Assembly (NCBI GenBank): GCA_009761415.1
Contig: QUOL01000014.1
Location: forward strand, 1-64,000
Length of the DNA: 64,000 bases
Direction: 5' to 3'
Source of the DNA: Sarcomyxa edulis
Lineage: Eukaryota > Basidiomycota > Agaricomycetes > Agaricales > Mycenaceae
In this document: positions 37,409 to 47,884 of the stretch, in pieces
Layout: each line of letters opens with the position of its first letter
How positions within the stretch are numbered: position 1 is the stretch's first letter
Program-made: the position numbers and the translations under genes
The notes under the pieces: generated by a model
What the model was told of the DNA's origin: nothing
Databases searched by the model: none
The model's input: only the letters and a program-made list of their open reading frames with translations

Positions 37409-38317
37409 ATGAGTACACCAGTGACGGCTGTCAGAGCCACCCGCAAGGTGGCCAGACGCGCGGTGACGAGTTTCGGACGAACCCCACGACTCAACCGTGG
37501 TCTACGAAAAGACCCCATTTCAGGCCTCCCCCGACCCCCCGTAAACATCATCGTACGCGATATCGCACCATGTCGTCTCGCAGACCATTACTACAACACC
37601 CTTCAAGACGATCTCATGTACATGACCTACAAACACGAATTAGGCCCACGTCCACCAAAGCGTCAGATTCGTCTCATGTACGACCCGGAAGATCCGTACA
37701 CAAAAAACAGAGCTAATCCTCCTGTTGGTGGTTCTCAAATGGGAAAACAACCCCCACCGCCTTCGACTCCGGATAACACTATTCGATTGGAGATGGTGCA
37801 AATACATACGCAGTTCAGGGAGGCGACATCTAGTCGTAGCAACCTTCTCGGTGCCATCATGGCTCTTCGAGCACTCAGTGGAGAGTCTTTCCAAGCAGGG
37901 GGACGACACGCGAACGAAGGAATCCAAATCACGAAAGGAAAGAAAGTAGAGGGAAAATGGGGCGTAAGACCAGGCATTCCAATGGGTGTCAAGGTCAGCT
38001 TGAAAGGGCCAAGCATGTACGACTTTATCGGAACGCTCGTCGAATTCGTACTCCCCCGTCTCAGAGAATTCCCCGGACTTGTCCTCCCACCTCCCTCGTC
38101 TTCTGCGAATTCACCTAGCGCTGTTACCGGCGTCGTATCGTTTGGGTTGAACCCCACCGCTATGGCTCTGTTCCCTCAGTGCGAGGTCAATATTGACTCG
38201 TATCCAAAACCATACGGAATGCATATTCACTTCGTCACCAATGCTACGGGGATAGGTGCTCAGAACCGAGCGAGGGCACTGGTTTCCGGGTTCCAGATTC
38301 CTTTCATTCGGAAGTAG
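37409..38317 (+). CDS. MRPL7: Mitochondrial large-subunit ribosomal protein uL5m (MRPL7)
   Basis: Single uninterrupted exon, 302 residues. The N-terminus is rich in Arg, Ala and Ser (MSTPVTAVRATRKVARRAVT), a mitochondrial targeting profile. The body shows the ribosomal L5 fold: MALRALSGESFQAGGRHANE, IPMGVKVSLKGPSMYDFIGT, LVEFVLPRLREFPGL, and the C-terminal YGMHIHFVTNATGIGAQNRA. uL5m sits in the central protuberance of the mitoribosome. It is the only intronless long gene of the window apart from the retrotransposon. Its start is divergent from the CAAX gene, 448 bp away. Confidence 0.9.
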   Translation: MSTPVTAVRATRKVARRAVTSFGRTPRLNRGLRKDPISGLPRPPVNIIVRDIAPCRLADHYYNTLQDDLMYMTYKHELGPRPPKRQIRLMYDPEDPYTKNRANPPVGGSQMGKQPPPPSTPDNTIRLEMVQIHTQFREATSSRSNLLGAIMALRALSGESFQAGGRHANEGIQITKGKKVEGKWGVRPGIPMGVKVSLKGPSMYDFIGTLVEFVLPRLREFPGLVLPPPSSSANSPSAVTGVVSFGLNPTAMALFPQCEVNIDSYPKPYGMHIHFVTNATGIGAQNRARALVSGFQIPFIRK

Positions 38318-38878
38318 AAGTAGAACCAATTTATTATCTTCTTGATTTGTGAGCGATTCGTGTGATTCATCTTCGAGCCTGCACTCACGCGATATGATGT
38401 TCATAGGATGCGATGGCCCACACAGTATTTATCCTAGCATGTGCCAATCTTTTGACGTGCAATGTCAGTCCATTCTGAACGGCTAGATGTGGCAAAAATC
38501 AACCTATATTTCGTAGTCCTCAGGCTGTTCAGCTCTCTTCATTCGAGTGGTCTCTTGCTTGGACGATGTCCGTCCTCCGAACATTAGCCAAGTTCTGAAC
38601 GTCTCTTGGAATGTTGAGATTTGTCCGTGCGTCGGCGCGCTTGCTATCCCCGTTCTTCCAAAACCAGAAACAACTAGTCATTTACAGGGTGGCACATGCA
38701 ATCGTCTACGAATCTAGGTAATAGACAGTCTACATGCATGAGTGATTTTACGACGAGCCAGATCATAGGAAGGGGATAAGAAAATTTAAAGACATGATGG
38801 TAGACATGGATTGAAACAAACTCGGAGGACGATTCAAGCCTCTCGGAGCTCGTTGTGTGAGACATGTCTATCCGCTTT
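38318..38878. other. 3' flank of family A copy 1
   Basis: No gene. The segment around 38690-38878 is similar to the sequences downstream of A copy 2 (about 49690-49832) and A copy 4 (about 55690-55836), for example CGTCTACGAATC and CAGTCTACATGC, showing that the duplicated unit extends into the 3' flank. Confidence 0.5.
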
Positions 38879-39641
38879 TTATTCCCTTTCGATTGGCACT
38901 ATGTTGACAGGGGAAATTTGATAATAAGCGTCCTTGATACCTCGAACCATGGTACTGCCCTAGATAGTAATGCGACCTATGTCAAATGGGGGAGGCACTG
39001 AACGGGTCGAGTAGTAAATCACCTTGTTTGTAGTCGCTCCTGCCGCATCAATAATCACCTTGGTGCCAGCCTTGACGGTTGGGATCCGCGGAAACTGGGT
39101 GTCATTTTTCATAATGACCGTTTGACCTGTCTGTAGAGATATGAGACAACAAATTGAAAAAAGAGAAACGGTACCGACCTTATAGAGAGATGATCCAGGC
39201 TTCCTGGTCGCTTCTTCTAAGAGATCATCATGCTGAACGCGTCGTGATCTTATGGGTTCTCCGGTGACTTCCGTGAGAACGGTCTTCTTAGTCACGATTT
39301 TGTAGCTCGCAGTGGCGGAAGTTATAGGCTTCGTCGATCCCTTGAGCAACACCAAATCCATAATCAAAATGAAATCAATAGCCACCGTACTTACTGCTAC
39401 AAACGTACCGTTGTCAAAGTATGTCTCACCGCGACAATTGTGACGGTGACCCCAGTTTTGAAGATCGCAGTATCACCATTCTCCTCCTCAATATGTAGGA
39501 GGGGGTATAGCTTTAGTACTTGGCCGGGCTAGTGTAAAGGAAATGAGCTGATTACTGAGAACACCAATATTAATGCCATAGGAGACTTACCTCATACTTT
39601 GGCGGTAAAGTCGGGGTCACGGTTTCGAGTCGGGACGACAT
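38879..39641 (-). CDS. Family A protein, copy 1 (A1), unknown function
   Basis: Five exons (39591-39641, 39409-39528, 39179-39340, 39023-39130, 38879-38959), all phase 0, give 522 nt, 173 residues. The conserved family core is seen: PGQVLKLYPLLHI, the segment NGDTAIFKTGVTVTIV, TSATASYKIVTKKTVLTEV, KNDTQFPRIPTVKAGTKVII, and GSTMVRGIKDAYYQI. The protein ends REstop; in the same frame the following codons still encode DRHVSHNELREA, as in A2, so A1 has acquired an early stop that removes about 15 residues. No known domain, signal peptide or membrane segment is apparent; the alternating polar/hydrophobic pattern suggests beta structure. Its promoter once faced kinase-like gene B1, and a retrotransposon now lies between them. 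Confidence 0.7.
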
Positions 39642-40104
39642 GGAACTTCTGGATGAGGGGAGAAAGAAAGACAGGGAGAAAGAGGGAGGATCTTATCGAT
39701 GGTGGGCGGATCGGTTTTGATGTGCCAGAGGAACATCCCGAGCCCTGAGAGAATCGATGGAAGTTAAGACTCCGTGAACAACTTTCGGAGACCTGACAGT
39801 CAGATATCTTTCCAGAGACTCTTCTAGAAGATTGAAGATGGAAAACCTGGACAAAAAGACGTTACTCACCCATGAGTGTCCAGACGTCCACCGCAGAGCC
39901 TGAGCAGATCTAAGTTGTCCGAGCCATAGTAATCATACAATGCAATATGTACAATGATCATCGCAAGATCATCTGTCGCAAAACCATCGATCATTGACCG
40001 AATGTTGCGATTTTTGAGCCAGGCAGGCAGCCTGGCAGACCCTGGTCCCTGAAGGAGTTAAACCATCCTTGATGAATCGATGATAGTCACGGTGGTACTT
40101 GTTT

Positions 40105-40123
40105 GTCACGGTCACGCGTCGTG
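40105..40123. promoter_or_regulatory. Shared A-B promoter motif, A1/B1 gap
   Basis: GTCACGGTCACGCGTCGTG, 464 bp upstream of A1. A second GTCACGGT lies at 40086-40093. The core ACGCGT is the MluI cell-cycle box recognised by MBF in fungi. The LTR element starts 15 bp to the right of this motif. Confidence 0.7.
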
Positions 40124-40138
40124 AGAATTCCGCCGAGT

Positions 40139-40341
40139 TGTAAGGACACCGTGGTGCCTTCACTGAACAAGAGAAAGGGGACCAGAAGCTAACAGGACAA
40201 TGTTGTGGATTGACGTTTGTACGGGGTGTAACGTAGTGGTAAGAGGTAAGGATAAGTAAGATGCGTCTATGTCTAAGTGTCCGTGTCTCGGGCGGAGCCG
40301 AGATGTGTCCCAAAGAGGAAAGTAGTGGTAACAAGGTTACA
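40139..40341 (-). repeat. 3' LTR of the chromovirus
   Basis: 203 bp, bounded by TG...CA, identical by eye to the copy at 45460-45662. Preceded by target duplication CGAGT (40134-40138). Confidence 0.95.
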
Positions 40342-40379
40342 CTCCTCCCCGTCGTGAAAAATTCAAATATCTATGCAAA

Positions 40380-43300
40380 TCAAACGATGTTCTTCCGCGA
40401 GAGCCACTCGTCCAAAGCAGCGCAATCTTCCAGTTCACGTCGCGGCAACCATAAGTCTTTCTCGGGTCCATAACCCAGCCAACGTACCAGATACTGAAAC
40501 CCGCGGCCGCGACGCCTCTCGTCGATAATCTGGTCGATGAAAAATTCCAATTCGCCATCCAAGGTTATGACAGCGTCAGGTTCTTCGAGCTCGCGCGATG
40601 GGTATAGTGTGGAGTTGTTAGGGATGTACTTGTTGAGCAGGGACGCGTGAAATGTGGGAAATACGGCTTTGGAGTTTGGCATATCGAGGGTGTATACGGA
40701 TTTATCGGGAAAAGCTTTGACGACTTCGTAAGGACCATCGAAACGTGGCATAAATTTAGCGACGCGCTTGTCTCCCTTTTGTACATATTCACGGCGGCGG
40801 TGGAAGGTGGACAACATGACTTTGTCGCCCTGCTGGTAAACGATCTCGGGGCCGCGATCCTTATTAGACTGGTGCGCCTGAGCGATCTTGGCAGAGAGTA
40901 GGCTGTCCTGAGCTTCACGAAGATCGTCTTGAAGACGTAGTAAGGTGGCGAGGGCCGCTGCCGTTTCATCGGAGTCGTCGAGATCAGCACGAGGTACCGA
41001 CAACGGAGGCAAAATGCGCGGAGACAAACCGGTTTTCAGTTGAAAACCGCTGAACCCGGTTGACGCGTTAATGGTGTTCATAATTTCAAAACGCACCCGT
41101 GGAAGGGCGCGGACCCATCCTCGCTGATTGCGTTCGACGTGATAGCGTAAACACTGGTTGACTGTCTTGTTGGAACGTTCACTAGCGCCGTCGGTCTCTG
41201 GATGGTACAAACTAGACATCTTCATCTTCACGCCGGTCATGTTGTGCAGAGCTTTCCAAAAACGCGACACAAAAAGCTTGTCGCGGTCGCTAACGATGTC
41301 GAGAGGAAGTCCGTTTTCACAATACCAGTTGTCAAAAAATATCACGGCGAACTCCTCGGCGGTCATTGTTGACTTGCAGGGAACAATGCGGATGTCAGAA
41401 CCCAAGCGGTCGGTCATCGTCACGATCGAGTCAAAACCTTCGTCGGGGGGTAGTGGTCCAATGAAATCTATCGCGACACTATCTCCTCGTTTATCAGGGA
41501 CGGGCAATGGATGTAGTGGGCCGGCTGGCTTCGACGTTCGGCCCTTGTTACGCTGACAGTCGGGGCACGCAGGAATATAAGTGGTCTCGAGATCCTTCCG
41601 CATGTTAGGCCAATAGTAAGAGTCGCGTAGGGAACCGTAGGACTTCTCGAAACCAAAATGACCGAGGGAATCGTGAGCGCAACGGAACAAGGCTTCACGT
41701 AGGTCGCCAGAACGGGGTATGACAAGACGTTGTCCAATGTACATAAGATCGTCGACCATTTTGAACCCGGGTGTGCTCGCAGCGTTGGCCTGTATCTTCA
41801 CGCACCAAGGGTCGATTTTGTAACCTTGAATAATGTCGGCCAACCAGGAAGGATCGGATTTCAAACTGAAAACGGCACCGACAATCGTGGAGGGATCCGT
41901 GGAATCAAACATATCGTCTTCTGGCAGCCGGGATAGCGCATCAGCAACACAGTTATCTTCGCCCTTTACATACTTCAGATCGAAATCGTACTGCGATAAG
42001 AACTCCTGCCATCTGCATTGTCGACGTGACAAATGCTTTTGTACGTCGAAAGCCTCTAGTGTCTGATGATCGGTGTACACTGTGAAATGGGCACCCAGCA
42101 AATTGACGCGCCACTTGGACAAGGCGCGGATGATCGCAAGAAGTTCCCGCTCGTGCGTTGGATAGTTACGTTGAGCGGAGTTGAGTTGCATGGAATCGAA
42201 AGCGACGGGCCTGGCGGTTTCCCAAGTCTCGCCGAAGCTCAATACAGCACCAGTCCGGAGAGCGCTTGCGTCACAGGTGACAAAAATACGGTTATTTCCA
42301 GGATTCTGGTGGTCAATAGTCGTCAAACAGTCGGCGCCCAGCACGATTTGCTTGATGGCAATGAACGCCGCTTCGTGGGCGTCGGTCCACGGTGGGAATG
42401 ATTTATCACACTCGGACGTCGTCAACGGAGTCAGAACAGCGGTCTGTTCAGCGAGTTTAGGAAGGAAGGTTGCGATGTATCGTACCAAGCCAAGGTATGC
42501 ACGGACGTCCTTTGCGTTGCGGGGACTCTTCCAATTCAGGATGCGCTCGACCTTCGCAGGATCCGGTTCAATTCCTCGGGCGGATATGTGGTGACCCAAA
42601 AAGTCGATTTCAGTCAAGAACAGGTCGGTTTTCTTAGGAGAGCAGAGAAGATGGGCCTCGCGCAAGGCTTGTAGAACGAGTGCGACATTAACCTCGTGTT
42701 CCTCGACGGTTTGCGACCAAATGATTATATCGTCGAGGTAAACATGACAGATTTTACCGATGTACTTCCGCAAGGCGGCGTTCATCCGACGTTGGTGCGT
42801 AGACGGTGAATTCCTGAAACCCATTGGCATGACGAGCCACTCGAAAGCACCCTCGGGAGTTATTACGGCTGTATATTGTATATCGTCGGGGTGCATACGT
42901 GTTTGGAAAAAAGAGTTTGTCATGTCGATCTTGCCCCAAATCTTCCCTTTAGCACAATCGTGTAATATGTCCTCAATACGAGGCAAGGGGTATGTGTCAA
43001 CAACTGTGTTAGCGTTGATTTTGCGGTAGTCGTTGACCCAGCGGGGTAAGGCCGTTTTGTCTGCTTTTGGAACGATGAATGCGGGAGATGCGTAAGGGGA
43101 TGTAGAAGGGCGAATGCGACCCGCGTCCAGGTGCTGTTGTATCAGTGTCGACCAAGCTTCACGATATTTTCGAGGACAGGAATAACCTCTGCAAGCGATA
43201 ACTTCCTGTGGATTCTTGAGTACAACGCGATGATACACATCGGTTGGAAGGTCGTCGGTATGAGGTAGATCCTCGAATCTATCCTTGAAACGTTCTCGCA

Positions 43301-45014
43301 TCTTCGTATTGAGTTTAGCTAATTTCTCTTTCGAAGCCAAAATCTCTATCTGTGTCCGCACGGCGGCGACGTAGTCGTGGGGTTTAACGTTAGACACAGG
43401 TGTCGTTCGTTCGACGTTGGCCTTTACACGGGGTAGCATGTCGTTTAACTGTTTGAGGACTTCACGATGTAGATTTCGTACGGTCCCCTTCTTTGGCAAA
43501 TTCTTTCGGGATGGTATTCTCTTCGGCGGAATGAGTGGAGGTGGTTTTGCAATGTTCTCGGTAGGGTCCCCCATGTCAAGCAAATCGAAAGCTGTGTTCT
43601 TGTCGACGGCAAGCACGAATCCCGTGGACTTATCGACGACGCGGCGGAGGTTACAATCAACCACAATGGAATTGCGGGCATGGAAAGACATGCCTAGGAT
43701 AAGGCTTGTGCAGAGACCGGGAGCTACAATCGCGCGTACAGAACGAGAACGCCAAGTTTGGCAAGGAGAAGAAACACGAAATTTAACCCATTCTTTTAAT
43801 TCTATCGGATCCTCATCCCTTCTACCCTTCATCGCTAACTCAACAAACTCGGGACTCATCGTGCGCCGTTTAAGTCCGAGGGAGTCGGCGAGTGTAGGGC
43901 TAATCAGCACTGTCGAGCACGCAGTGTCAATAAGAGCAGAGACATGAACGGGAGCAGAAACGTTAGGACCGTCGATAAGACAGTCCCAGAAGAGGTGGGG
44001 AACATGCAGTGGGTTGGATACGTACTCGTCAGACTCCGAACCGCTTCCTATGACACAGGAATCAGCATCGGACATCCCTGAAGTGCCAAAAGCTGCCACG
44101 ACGGTGCGTTTGGAGGCGGCGGTGGAAGATCCGCCTTTCTTGGGTTTCGCGGCCAAGGCTACGGCTTCAGAGATGCCTTTGAAATCGGCTACAGAGGGGA
44201 ATCCGACTGGACAATTATCGGCGCGATGATTGACGTAGAAACCGCGACACTTGTAACAGCCCTCGTGGGCGTTCAAGAGAGCGCGATCGCTGTCGGTCAA
44301 TTTAGGGAGTTTAGGAGTGGTGGAGGAGGGGGCGCCAGAACGAGTGGTCCCGGCAGTGTTGGTGCGGTTGTTGTTGGACTTGGAGGAGCCGGCTTTCCTG
44401 TTGTGACTAGCTTCTATCATTTTGTCGACCCAGCCACGATTGGAAATAGCTTCACGAGTACGTTTAGCGTCGAGAGCCGAAACGAATTTCAACCAATCGA
44501 TGAAATCGACGACTTTATGAGCGTCGGCGTCGGTACAGTCAGGGATAAGATCAGCGTGCATGTTTGCGTTCATGTGATTGCGGAGGGAGTCGTCGGTGCA
44601 TACGAAAGGGCTGTTATCAAGGAGGGAATTCTTCGCCTGCAAGCTGGTGCTCCAGTCAAAAAAAGAATCAGCTCCTTGACGAGAGGAGAGAATCTCGTTA
44701 CGTATGTTCAGCTCCCAGTTGTGTTCCAGGCCTTTTTCGCGCAGTACGGTCATATATTCGTCGAAGGAAAGTTTGTCGGCGGCCGCGCGATTTCCAACGT
44801 ACCAACGACGCAAGATGACGTGTCGAACGCCAAAAGCGATAGACTTGACCATGTTGTCTTCGGATATCTTCTTGTGCATGAAAAAGGTGAGGCAACCGTA
44901 TTCGAAATCTCGAAGGATCTCGGCAGACAAGGTACCCGGCATCAAGACAGGAGGTTTTGTCGCATCGACTTGGTCGACGCGAGCGATGCCGGCAGCTGAA
45001 GTGGATGATGACAT
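40380..45014 (-). CDS. Gag-Pol polyprotein of chromodomain retrotransposon
   Basis: One frame from ATG 45014 gives 1544 residues; the frame is open about 100 codons further upstream without an ATG, so a non-ATG start is possible. In order: Gag with a CCHC knuckle (CYKCRGFYVNHRADNCP, near 44240); protease with ALIDTACSTVLIS, where the usual DTG/DSG reads DTA; reverse transcriptase with HVYLDDIIIWS (near 42730); RNase H with FVTCDASALRTGAVLS and VYTDHQTLEAF; integrase with the HHCC zinc finger (HDSLGHFGFEKSYG ... CPDCQRNK) and D,D,E residues in AIDFIGPLP, VSDRDKLF and HPETDGASERSN; and a C-terminal chromodomain (IDQIIDERRRGRGFQYLVRW). Gag and Pol share one frame without a slip site. Large antisense open frames here are not genes. 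Confidence 0.9.
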   Translation of the reverse strand: MSSSTSAAGIARVDQVDATKPPVLMPGTLSAEILRDFEYGCLTFFMHKKISEDNMVKSIAFGVRHVILRRWYVGNRAAADKLSFDEYMTVLREKGLEHNWELNIRNEILSSRQGADSFFDWSTSLQAKNSLLDNSPFVCTDDSLRNHMNANMHADLIPDCTDADAHKVVDFIDWLKFVSALDAKRTREAISNRGWVDKMIEASHNRKAGSSKSNNNRTNTAGTTRSGAPSSTTPKLPKLTDSDRALLNAHEGCYKCRGFYVNHRADNCPVGFPSVADFKGISEAVALAAKPKKGGSSTAASKRTVVAAFGTSGMSDADSCVIGSGSESDEYVSNPLHVPHLFWDCLIDGPNVSAPVHVSALIDTACSTVLISPTLADSLGLKRRTMSPEFVELAMKGRRDEDPIELKEWVKFRVSSPCQTWRSRSVRAIVAPGLCTSLILGMSFHARNSIVVDCNLRRVVDKSTGFVLAVDKNTAFDLLDMGDPTENIAKPPPLIPPKRIPSRKNLPKKGTVRNLHREVLKQLNDMLPRVKANVERTTPVSNVKPHDYVAAVRTQIEILASKEKLAKLNTKMRERFKDRFEDLPHTDDLPTDVYHRVVLKNPQEVIACRGYSCPRKYREAWSTLIQQHLDAGRIRPSTSPYASPAFIVPKADKTALPRWVNDYRKINANTVVDTYPLPRIEDILHDCAKGKIWGKIDMTNSFFQTRMHPDDIQYTAVITPEGAFEWLVMPMGFRNSPSTHQRRMNAALRKYIGKICHVYLDDIIIWSQTVEEHEVNVALVLQALREAHLLCSPKKTDLFLTEIDFLGHHISARGIEPDPAKVERILNWKSPRNAKDVRAYLGLVRYIATFLPKLAEQTAVLTPLTTSECDKSFPPWTDAHEAAFIAIKQIVLGADCLTTIDHQNPGNNRIFVTCDASALRTGAVLSFGETWETARPVAFDSMQLNSAQRNYPTHERELLAIIRALSKWRVNLLGAHFTVYTDHQTLEAFDVQKHLSRRQCRWQEFLSQYDFDLKYVKGEDNCVADALSRLPEDDMFDSTDPSTIVGAVFSLKSDPSWLADIIQGYKIDPWCVKIQANAASTPGFKMVDDLMYIGQRLVIPRSGDLREALFRCAHDSLGHFGFEKSYGSLRDSYYWPNMRKDLETTYIPACPDCQRNKGRTSKPAGPLHPLPVPDKRGDSVAIDFIGPLPPDEGFDSIVTMTDRLGSDIRIVPCKSTMTAEEFAVIFFDNWYCENGLPLDIVSDRDKLFVSRFWKALHNMTGVKMKMSSLYHPETDGASERSNKTVNQCLRYHVERNQRGWVRALPRVRFEIMNTINASTGFSGFQLKTGLSPRILPPLSVPRADLDDSDETAAALATLLRLQDDLREAQDSLLSAKIAQAHQSNKDRGPEIVYQQGDKVMLSTFHRRREYVQKGDKRVAKFMPRFDGPYEVVKAFPDKSVYTLDMPNSKAVFPTFHASLLNKYIPNNSTLYPSRELEEPDAVITLDGELEFFIDQIIDERRRGRGFQYLVRWLGYGPEKDLWLPRRELEDCAALDEWLSRKNIV

Positions 45015-45459
45015 GGTAACAGGCAGAGAACTGTTTGAGGAAGAAGAGGAAGTGGAAGAGGAGGGTGATGAAGGAAGAGCAGCACGCGGAGGCAAAATTG
45101 GAGATCGGGCGGTTTGTGGGGAAATGTGGGGTATATGCGGGGAAGGTTCGCTTGTATGCGGTAAAGGACGATGTAAAGTGGGATTTGAAGTGTTTAAACG
45201 TGAAACGGAGGCGGGCGGGGTGGACAATGGTGATGAAGTTCGGGAAATGGATGACAGTTCCAGCAAGGCGGTGGTACGAGATAATAACGTCTGAGAACGC
45301 GTTTGTCGGGGAACGGTCACGGGTGGTACAGTACGATTGGAAGGCAGTTTGGGCAGTATTCGGCGGGCAGTACAGTAAAGGCGGGATGCTCAAGGAGAGC
45401 GAACGGTGCAGTGGTGATTCTGGTCAAAAAGAGAAGAATTGTCGTTGTTAAAAAAAAAG

Positions 45460-45662
45460 TGTAAGGACACCGTGGTGCCTTCACTGAACAAGAGAAAGGG
45501 GACCAGAAGCTAACAGGACAATGTTGTGGATTGACGTTTGTACGGGGTGTAACGTAGTGGTAAGAGGTAAGGATAAGTAAGATGCGTCTATGTCTAAGTG
45601 TCCGTGTCTCGGGCGGAGCCGAGATGTGTCCCAAAGAGGAAAGTAGTGGTAACAAGGTTACA
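45460..45662 (-). repeat. 5' LTR of the chromovirus
   Basis: 203 bp, TG...CA ends, identical by eye to 40139-40341, followed by target duplication CGAGT (45663-45667). Confidence 0.95.
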
Positions 45663-45761
45663 CGAGTTCGTTCTTGAACTTGAACTGCGAAGTTCGCGAC
45701 CACGTCTTACTAGTACCACAACGCTTCTCAAGATTCGTATAATCAGATTGCACACCTAGGA

Positions 45762-47357
45762 ATGGTTGAATCACAAGGCAAGTTGTTCAGGGTACGTTGC
45801 ATCTGCATCCGAACAGACGCGTCGTATTTAACTATCCTGTTCAGATCGACTTTGATGTTGAGACAGACACCTACGACTCGGATGAACGTATGCGCTTTTG
45901 GGATTCAACCCGTGACTGGTTTTCGGACAGAGGCTACACGCTGTACAGGGCTGTCTACAAGAAGAACGAGTACGACGGTGCGATGGATTTTTCGCACTGG
46001 ATACCGTCTTTAGGGTCCGTAGAAGATCTTCAATATGAAGTCCCTTACGCACAGATAAGTGGGGATTTACCGCCCTCTTATGATACATTTGCTATTCCGC
46101 TGTCTCGTAATGATGCACATGTGCGTTGATCAATGAAACCACGACCGAGATGCCCGATGCTGATGGAACTTTGTAGGGCAAGATACTGTACGCTCAAGAC
46201 TCGAAACTTCGTCATGTTGCCATGAAAGTCATGAAAGTTGACTCCGAAGAGTACCGAATCTTGCGATTTCTGAGCCAGGCAGAATATCCTGAAGGAGTTC
46301 TACCTATCCTTGATTTTTTGGAACATGACGAGCATTGTTTCGTTGTGATGCCAAGGTATTTCACTTTCCGACGCGAAATTTTGCGAGTCTAACCCACATA
46401 CAGATGGGGTACCATTATCCTGAATCCTTGGTTCTCATCCGTGAAAGAGGTTCTACACTTCATACACGTTATGCTGAAAGTACGTGGACCCCCTATATGT
46501 CAGACCGAGTGCTCACGGGCCATTCTAGGCACTCAGCTTCCTGCATGAAAATTTGATTATTCATCGAGTCTGTCTAGTCTCTGTTTACTTCGTTCTTCCT
46601 TCACTAAGGTGCTTCTAGGATATAAAACTCGGTAACATGTTGATCAACCATTTCTGGATTTTCCCGTATGACAACCACCGCGTTCGTCTCCGAAAAGAAG
46701 GGCGACTCACATATGCACTTTTTGACTTTGACACGGCGATGATGCTCAAACCCGGGCAACGGCGTCTTCCGTGTGATTTCTCTTGGATTGGTGGTATCGA
46801 TGCCCCAGATGATACCTTACAAGGTGAACTCGATTACGATCCCTTTGCATTCGATGTCGGCTGTCTTGGGATTCTGTTTGATAACAATTTTGCGGTACGT
46901 GGTATCTCTAATTAATTCTCTGGAGTACATGATACAGACCGCTTATCTTGCCCCGCGATAGCAAATATGCCCTCACGCTCCTCTTTTGGCGCCACTCATA
47001 GATAAAATGATAACTCCGAATATTAAGGATCGATTTACCGCTTCGCAGGCACTGCATTTCTTCGAGAATTTATACCCGCAACTCACACAAGCACAACTTG
47101 ACTCTACACCCCCACCAATGATGGAGGGTCGGGATCGCAGGGGCGACGTTACAACTCGATGGACTGGGTTGCCAGAGGAATTCCTGAAACGTTGGTCCAT
47201 GCATCGTTTACCTCCCACATCAATATCTATGAAGATCTTGCAGCGCATTTGTGAACCGGGTTGGGGATACCAGGTTGTACAGTGGGCGAGGCGGGCTATA
47301 CGGCTGTTCAACATTATCTTCGGTCCTAGTGAGAGCAGCAAACTGGGACGCTTCTGA
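45762..47357 (+). CDS. Protein-kinase-like family B, copy 1 (B1)
   Basis: Seven exons (45762-45791, 45845-46120, 46177-46355, 46404-46479, 46529-46567, 46619-46894, 46962-47357) give 1272 nt, 423 residues. The N-terminal 100 residues (FDVETDTYDSDERMRFWDST, RGYTLYRAVYKKNEYDGAMD) are specific to the family. The kinase-like part starts GKILYAQDSK and has VAMKVMKV (ATP-binding Lys), EEYRILRFL (helix C Glu), IIHRDIKLGN (catalytic Asp and Asn), ALFDFDTAMM (DFD instead of DFG, metal-binding Asp kept), DPFAFDVGCLG (helix F Asp), and RFTASQALHFF near the C-lobe end. No glycine-rich loop is evident. Substrate unknown. The exon boundary splits HR from DIK. Its ancestral head-to-head partner is A1. Confidence 0.85.
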
Positions 47358-47884
47358 CGTAAATACGGATGATATTTGAGGTTGTATTGGAGCTACCCAT
47401 CTTTCCAGATTTCCAGGACTCTATACCCTCCATCGAAAACAAGCTTTGGGCGCGTCCGAGTTGTATACTAGTACACGTGGTGATGGCGTTCGACCTTTAT
47501 ACCAGATCTAATCCATATTGTACAAGGATATCTGGCTTTATTTCTACTCTAGTGATATCTGCTTACTATGCACAATCTCCGCTCTCAGAGCGACAACCAA
47601 AAAAGCGGAGGTCGATGTGGTCCGTGAGTACTTGAGTCGTGACCATTCGGTGCACGCATGTCACGGTCACGCGTGGAACGCTATTTTTCAACTTTGTTTC
47701 AAGTTCAACTTTGAACTTTTATTTCTCACAAGACCTCAAGCTCAGGCCTCAGGCTTTGCTCGGGCTCTCTATCACTTCTTCATTACTTAGTTCTGACTTA
47801 CAGAGATCACTCATTAGCTTTGAATTGAGGGCGCGTATCTCAACGCTCAGATTGCACTACTTGAACGTCACTTTTGATTTGGGA
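47358..47884. other. Spacer between B1 and B2
   Basis: No family A gene or remnant was recognised here, unlike the other B upstream regions, yet the shared promoter motif is present at 47660. A partner A gene was probably lost, or B2 arose by duplication of B and motif alone. Confidence 0.5.
47660..47676. promoter_or_regulatory. Shared promoter motif upstream of B2 (variant)
   Basis: GTCACGGTCACGCGTGG, about 210 bp before the B2 ATG. It keeps ACGCGT but its right end differs from the other copies (TGG for TCGTG). Confidence 0.65.

Larger units (their letters stand above)
40139..45662 (-). mobile_element. Full-length Ty3-type chromodomain LTR retrotransposon (chromovirus), 5,524 bp
   Basis: Two 203 bp LTRs that look identical by eye (TGTAAGG...GTTACA) flank one open Gag-Pol frame. 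A five-base target duplication CGAGT is present at 40134-40138 and 45663-45667. The order Gag, protease, reverse transcriptase, RNase H, integrase, chromodomain identifies a chromovirus. A purine-rich tract (GGGGAGGAG on the minus strand, about 40342-40350) abuts the 3' LTR as a polypurine tract. No obvious tRNA primer-binding site was recognised next to the 5' LTR. Identical LTRs, an intact target duplication and an intact frame indicate a very recent insertion. Confidence 0.95.

Noticed and set aside
43850..43960. Retrotransposon protease judged dead because DTG reads DTA
   Set aside because: The Asp and Thr are kept and the rest of the polyprotein is intact with identical-looking LTRs, so a functional variant is more likely than decay.
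44226..44999. 258-codon open frame on the + strand
   Set aside because: It lies antisense to the Gag part of the retrotransposon and shows no domain; it is a shadow of the real frame.
44698..45393. 231-codon minus-strand frame overlapping the start of Gag
   Set aside because: It is in another frame of the Gag leader, and its end overlaps the real Gag sequence; no domain is seen.
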